Shown piece by piece: positions 5,618-6,805 of a DNA stretch of 6,805 bases. Source of the stretch: Gammaproteobacteria bacterium (GTDB lineage: Bacteria; Pseudomonadota; Gammaproteobacteria; Steroidobacterales; JABDKV01); contig JAOTXR010000117.1 of assembly GCA_029862285.1 (NCBI GenBank), positions 1 to 6,805 of the forward strand, read 5' to 3'. The translations under genes were made by a program, and so were the position numbers. The notes beneath the pieces are model-generated. The model was not told the origin of the DNA. It saw nothing but the letters and a program-made list of their open reading frames with translations, and made no database searches. Numbering within the stretch: the stretch's first letter is position 1; the number at the start of each line of letters is the position of its first letter.

Positions 5618-5983
5618 TTGGATCACAAGTGGAACGACAGCCAGCCTATTTACCGCCAACTGCGGGACAAGGTGGTAACGATGATTCTCGAAGGGGTCAT
5701 TGTAGACGGCGATGCCTTGCCTTCGGTACGTCAGGTTGCTGCCGAGTACCAGCTAAACCCGTTGACGGTGATGAAGGGATATCAGGAACTGGTCGATGAG
5801 GATCTCGTTGAGAAAAAACGCGGGCGCGGCATGTTCGTAAAGGAAGGTACGCAGAAAGCGTTGCTACATGACGAACGCAACCGCTTTCTCGATGAAGAAT
5901 GGCCACAGGTTGTCGCCCGCATCAAACGGCTCGGACTGAGAGTCAGCGAGCTACTCAAGAAACTGAATGGAGAAGAGCGTTGA
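5618..5983 (+). CDS. GntR-family transcriptional regulator, YtrA subfamily
   Basis: A 121-residue DNA-binding repressor. A winged helix-turn-helix fills residues 9-75: SQPIYRQLRDKVVTMI (helix 1), then PSVRQVAAEYQLNPLTVMKGYQEL (recognition region) and VEKKRGRGMFV (wing). The remaining 45 residues form a short helical tail with no effector-binding domain of the FadR or HutC kind. That short form is typical of the YtrA subgroup, whose members repress adjacent ABC transporter operons. TTG at 5618 is preferred because GGAG precedes it by 6 nt; a GTG at 5600 would add six residues. The gene overlaps the ABC ATPase gene by 4 nt and is preceded by a candidate operator at 5552-5573, so autorepression of the whole operon is likely. 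The inducing signal cannot be seen. Confidence 0.93.
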   Translation: MDHKWNDSQPIYRQLRDKVVTMILEGVIVDGDALPSVRQVAAEYQLNPLTVMKGYQELVDEDLVEKKRGRGMFVKEGTQKALLHDERNRFLDEEWPQVVARIKRLGLRVSELLKKLNGEER

Positions 5984-6805
5984 ACGCGATCGTAACCGCG
6001 CGCGGTCTGCGCAAGCGCTTTGGCGATGTAAATGCGCTTGCCGGCGTTGATTTCACAATCGAACCTGGGCGGATCGTCGGGTTGATCGGTCCCAATGGTG
6101 CCGGCAAGACCACGGCACTAAAGGCCCTGCTCGGATTGACCCGCTTCGAAGGTGACTTAGACGTGCTCGGTCACGATCCCTATCGTGAACGTGCCGAACT
6201 TATGAAAAAAGTCTGTTTCATCGCCGATGTCGCAATACTGCCGCGTTGGCTGCGCGTGCGTCAGGCGCTGGATTTTGTCGAAGGTGTGCACCCGCGTTTC
6301 AGTCGCCAGCGCGCCGAGGCTTTTCTTGCAAAGACCGATATCAGCCACGACCAGAGGGTGCGTACCTTGTCCAAGGGCATGGTTGCCCAGCTACACCTCG
6401 CGATCGTGATGGCCATCGATGTGCAACTGCTGATCCTCGATGAGCCCACACTTGGCTTGGATATTCTGTATCGCAAGAATTTCTATGAAACCTTGCTGAA
6501 CGATTATTTCGACGAGAAAAAGACCATCATCGTAACTACACACCAGGTCGAGGAGGTTGAAAATATTTTGACCGACCTGCTGTTTATCAATGACGGTCGT
6601 ATCGTGCTGAACGAGACTATGGAGGATATCGCTGACAAGTACGTCGAGTTGCTGGTCACACCCGATCAATCCGAAAAAGCGCGCGCTTTGGGTGCCATTC
6701 ACGAGCGCGAAGTTCTGGGCAAGAAGCTGTTCCTGTATGAGGGCATTGCCCGGCAACGACTGGCCAGCCTGGGCGAGCTGCACCGGCCCAGCATTGCTGA
6801 TCTTT
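5980..6805 (+). CDS. ABC transporter ATP-binding protein (3' end beyond window)
   Basis: 275 residues are visible before the window ends, with no stop. The order of motifs is that of an ABC ATPase: Walker A GPNGAGKTT (37-45), signature LSKGM (130-134) where LSGGQ is usual, Walker B LLILDEP (150-156) with catalytic Glu155, D-loop GLDI (159-162) and H-loop His188. At the Q-loop position the segment CFIADVAILP (79-88) has Asp83 and no Gln. A non-canonical C-terminal portion follows from about 215. It should power an inner-membrane exporter or permease encoded downstream. The TTG start at 5980 shares TTGA with the GntR stop, and GGAG lies 7 nt upstream; no ATG is available nearby. The pairing with a YtrA-type regulator suggests a stress- or antibiotic-responsive exporter, but the substrate is unknown. 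Confidence 0.93.
   Translation, partial: MNAIVTARGLRKRFGDVNALAGVDFTIEPGRIVGLIGPNGAGKTTALKALLGLTRFEGDLDVLGHDPYRERAELMKKVCFIADVAILPRWLRVRQALDFVEGVHPRFSRQRAEAFLAKTDISHDQRVRTLSKGMVAQLHLAIVMAIDVQLLILDEPTLGLDILYRKNFYETLLNDYFDEKKTIIVTTHQVEEVENILTDLLFINDGRIVLNETMEDIADKYVELLVTPDQSEKARALGAIHEREVLGKKLFLYEGIARQRLASLGELHRPSIADL

Noticed and set aside
6157..6783. Minus-strand open frames at the right end
   Set aside because: The plus strand there encodes an ABC ATPase with Walker A, signature, Walker B and H-loop motifs in order, so the minus frames are shadows.

Overview
The window looks like chromosomal DNA of a gammaproteobacterium. The clues are a short cytosolic-type NAD malate dehydrogenase with the GAAGQIGY dinucleotide site, a SlyB-like glycine-zipper lipoprotein, an ECF sigma/anti-sigma pair beside a YfbK-like von Willebrand lipoprotein, and a YtrA-type GntR/ABC pair of a kind I associate with Xanthomonadales and related groups. 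The exact genus cannot be read from the sequence. No rRNA, tRNA, CRISPR array or transposase gene was seen.

Most of the window is one leftward (minus-strand) run. In transcription order it holds: a von Willebrand A lipoprotein (5460-3697); a palindromic intergenic element with adjoining 12-bp tandem repeats (3694-3581); an ECF sigma factor (3560-3000); a membrane-anchored, cysteine-free putative anti-sigma factor overlapping the sigma gene by 8 nt (3007-1820); malate dehydrogenase (1780-803); and a glycine-zipper lipoprotein (730-269). A strong intrinsic terminator follows at 218-243. I see no convincing terminator inside the run, so read-through is possible, but malate dehydrogenase and the last lipoprotein need not be functionally linked to the sigma module. 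Left of the terminator, a promoter-like site, an inverted repeat, a Shine-Dalgarno site and a GTG codon suggest the start of another leftward gene cut by the window edge.

To the right, divergent from the von Willebrand gene, is a rightward operon: a short GntR/YtrA-type repressor (5618-5983) and an ABC transporter ATPase (5980 to the window end, incomplete). They overlap by 4 nt, and both appear to start with TTG. A 9-4-9 imperfect palindrome covers the predicted -10 box of this operon and is a good candidate for the repressor's own operator.

The most interesting system is the sigma/anti-sigma/von Willebrand module. Both the predicted periplasmic part of the anti-sigma factor and the N-terminal tail of the von Willebrand lipoprotein carry the same VVVTGNR heptapeptide. 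It resembles the TonB box and plug-start motif of TonB-dependent receptors, although neither protein is such a receptor. This suggests, without proving it, that the two envelope proteins share a binding partner.
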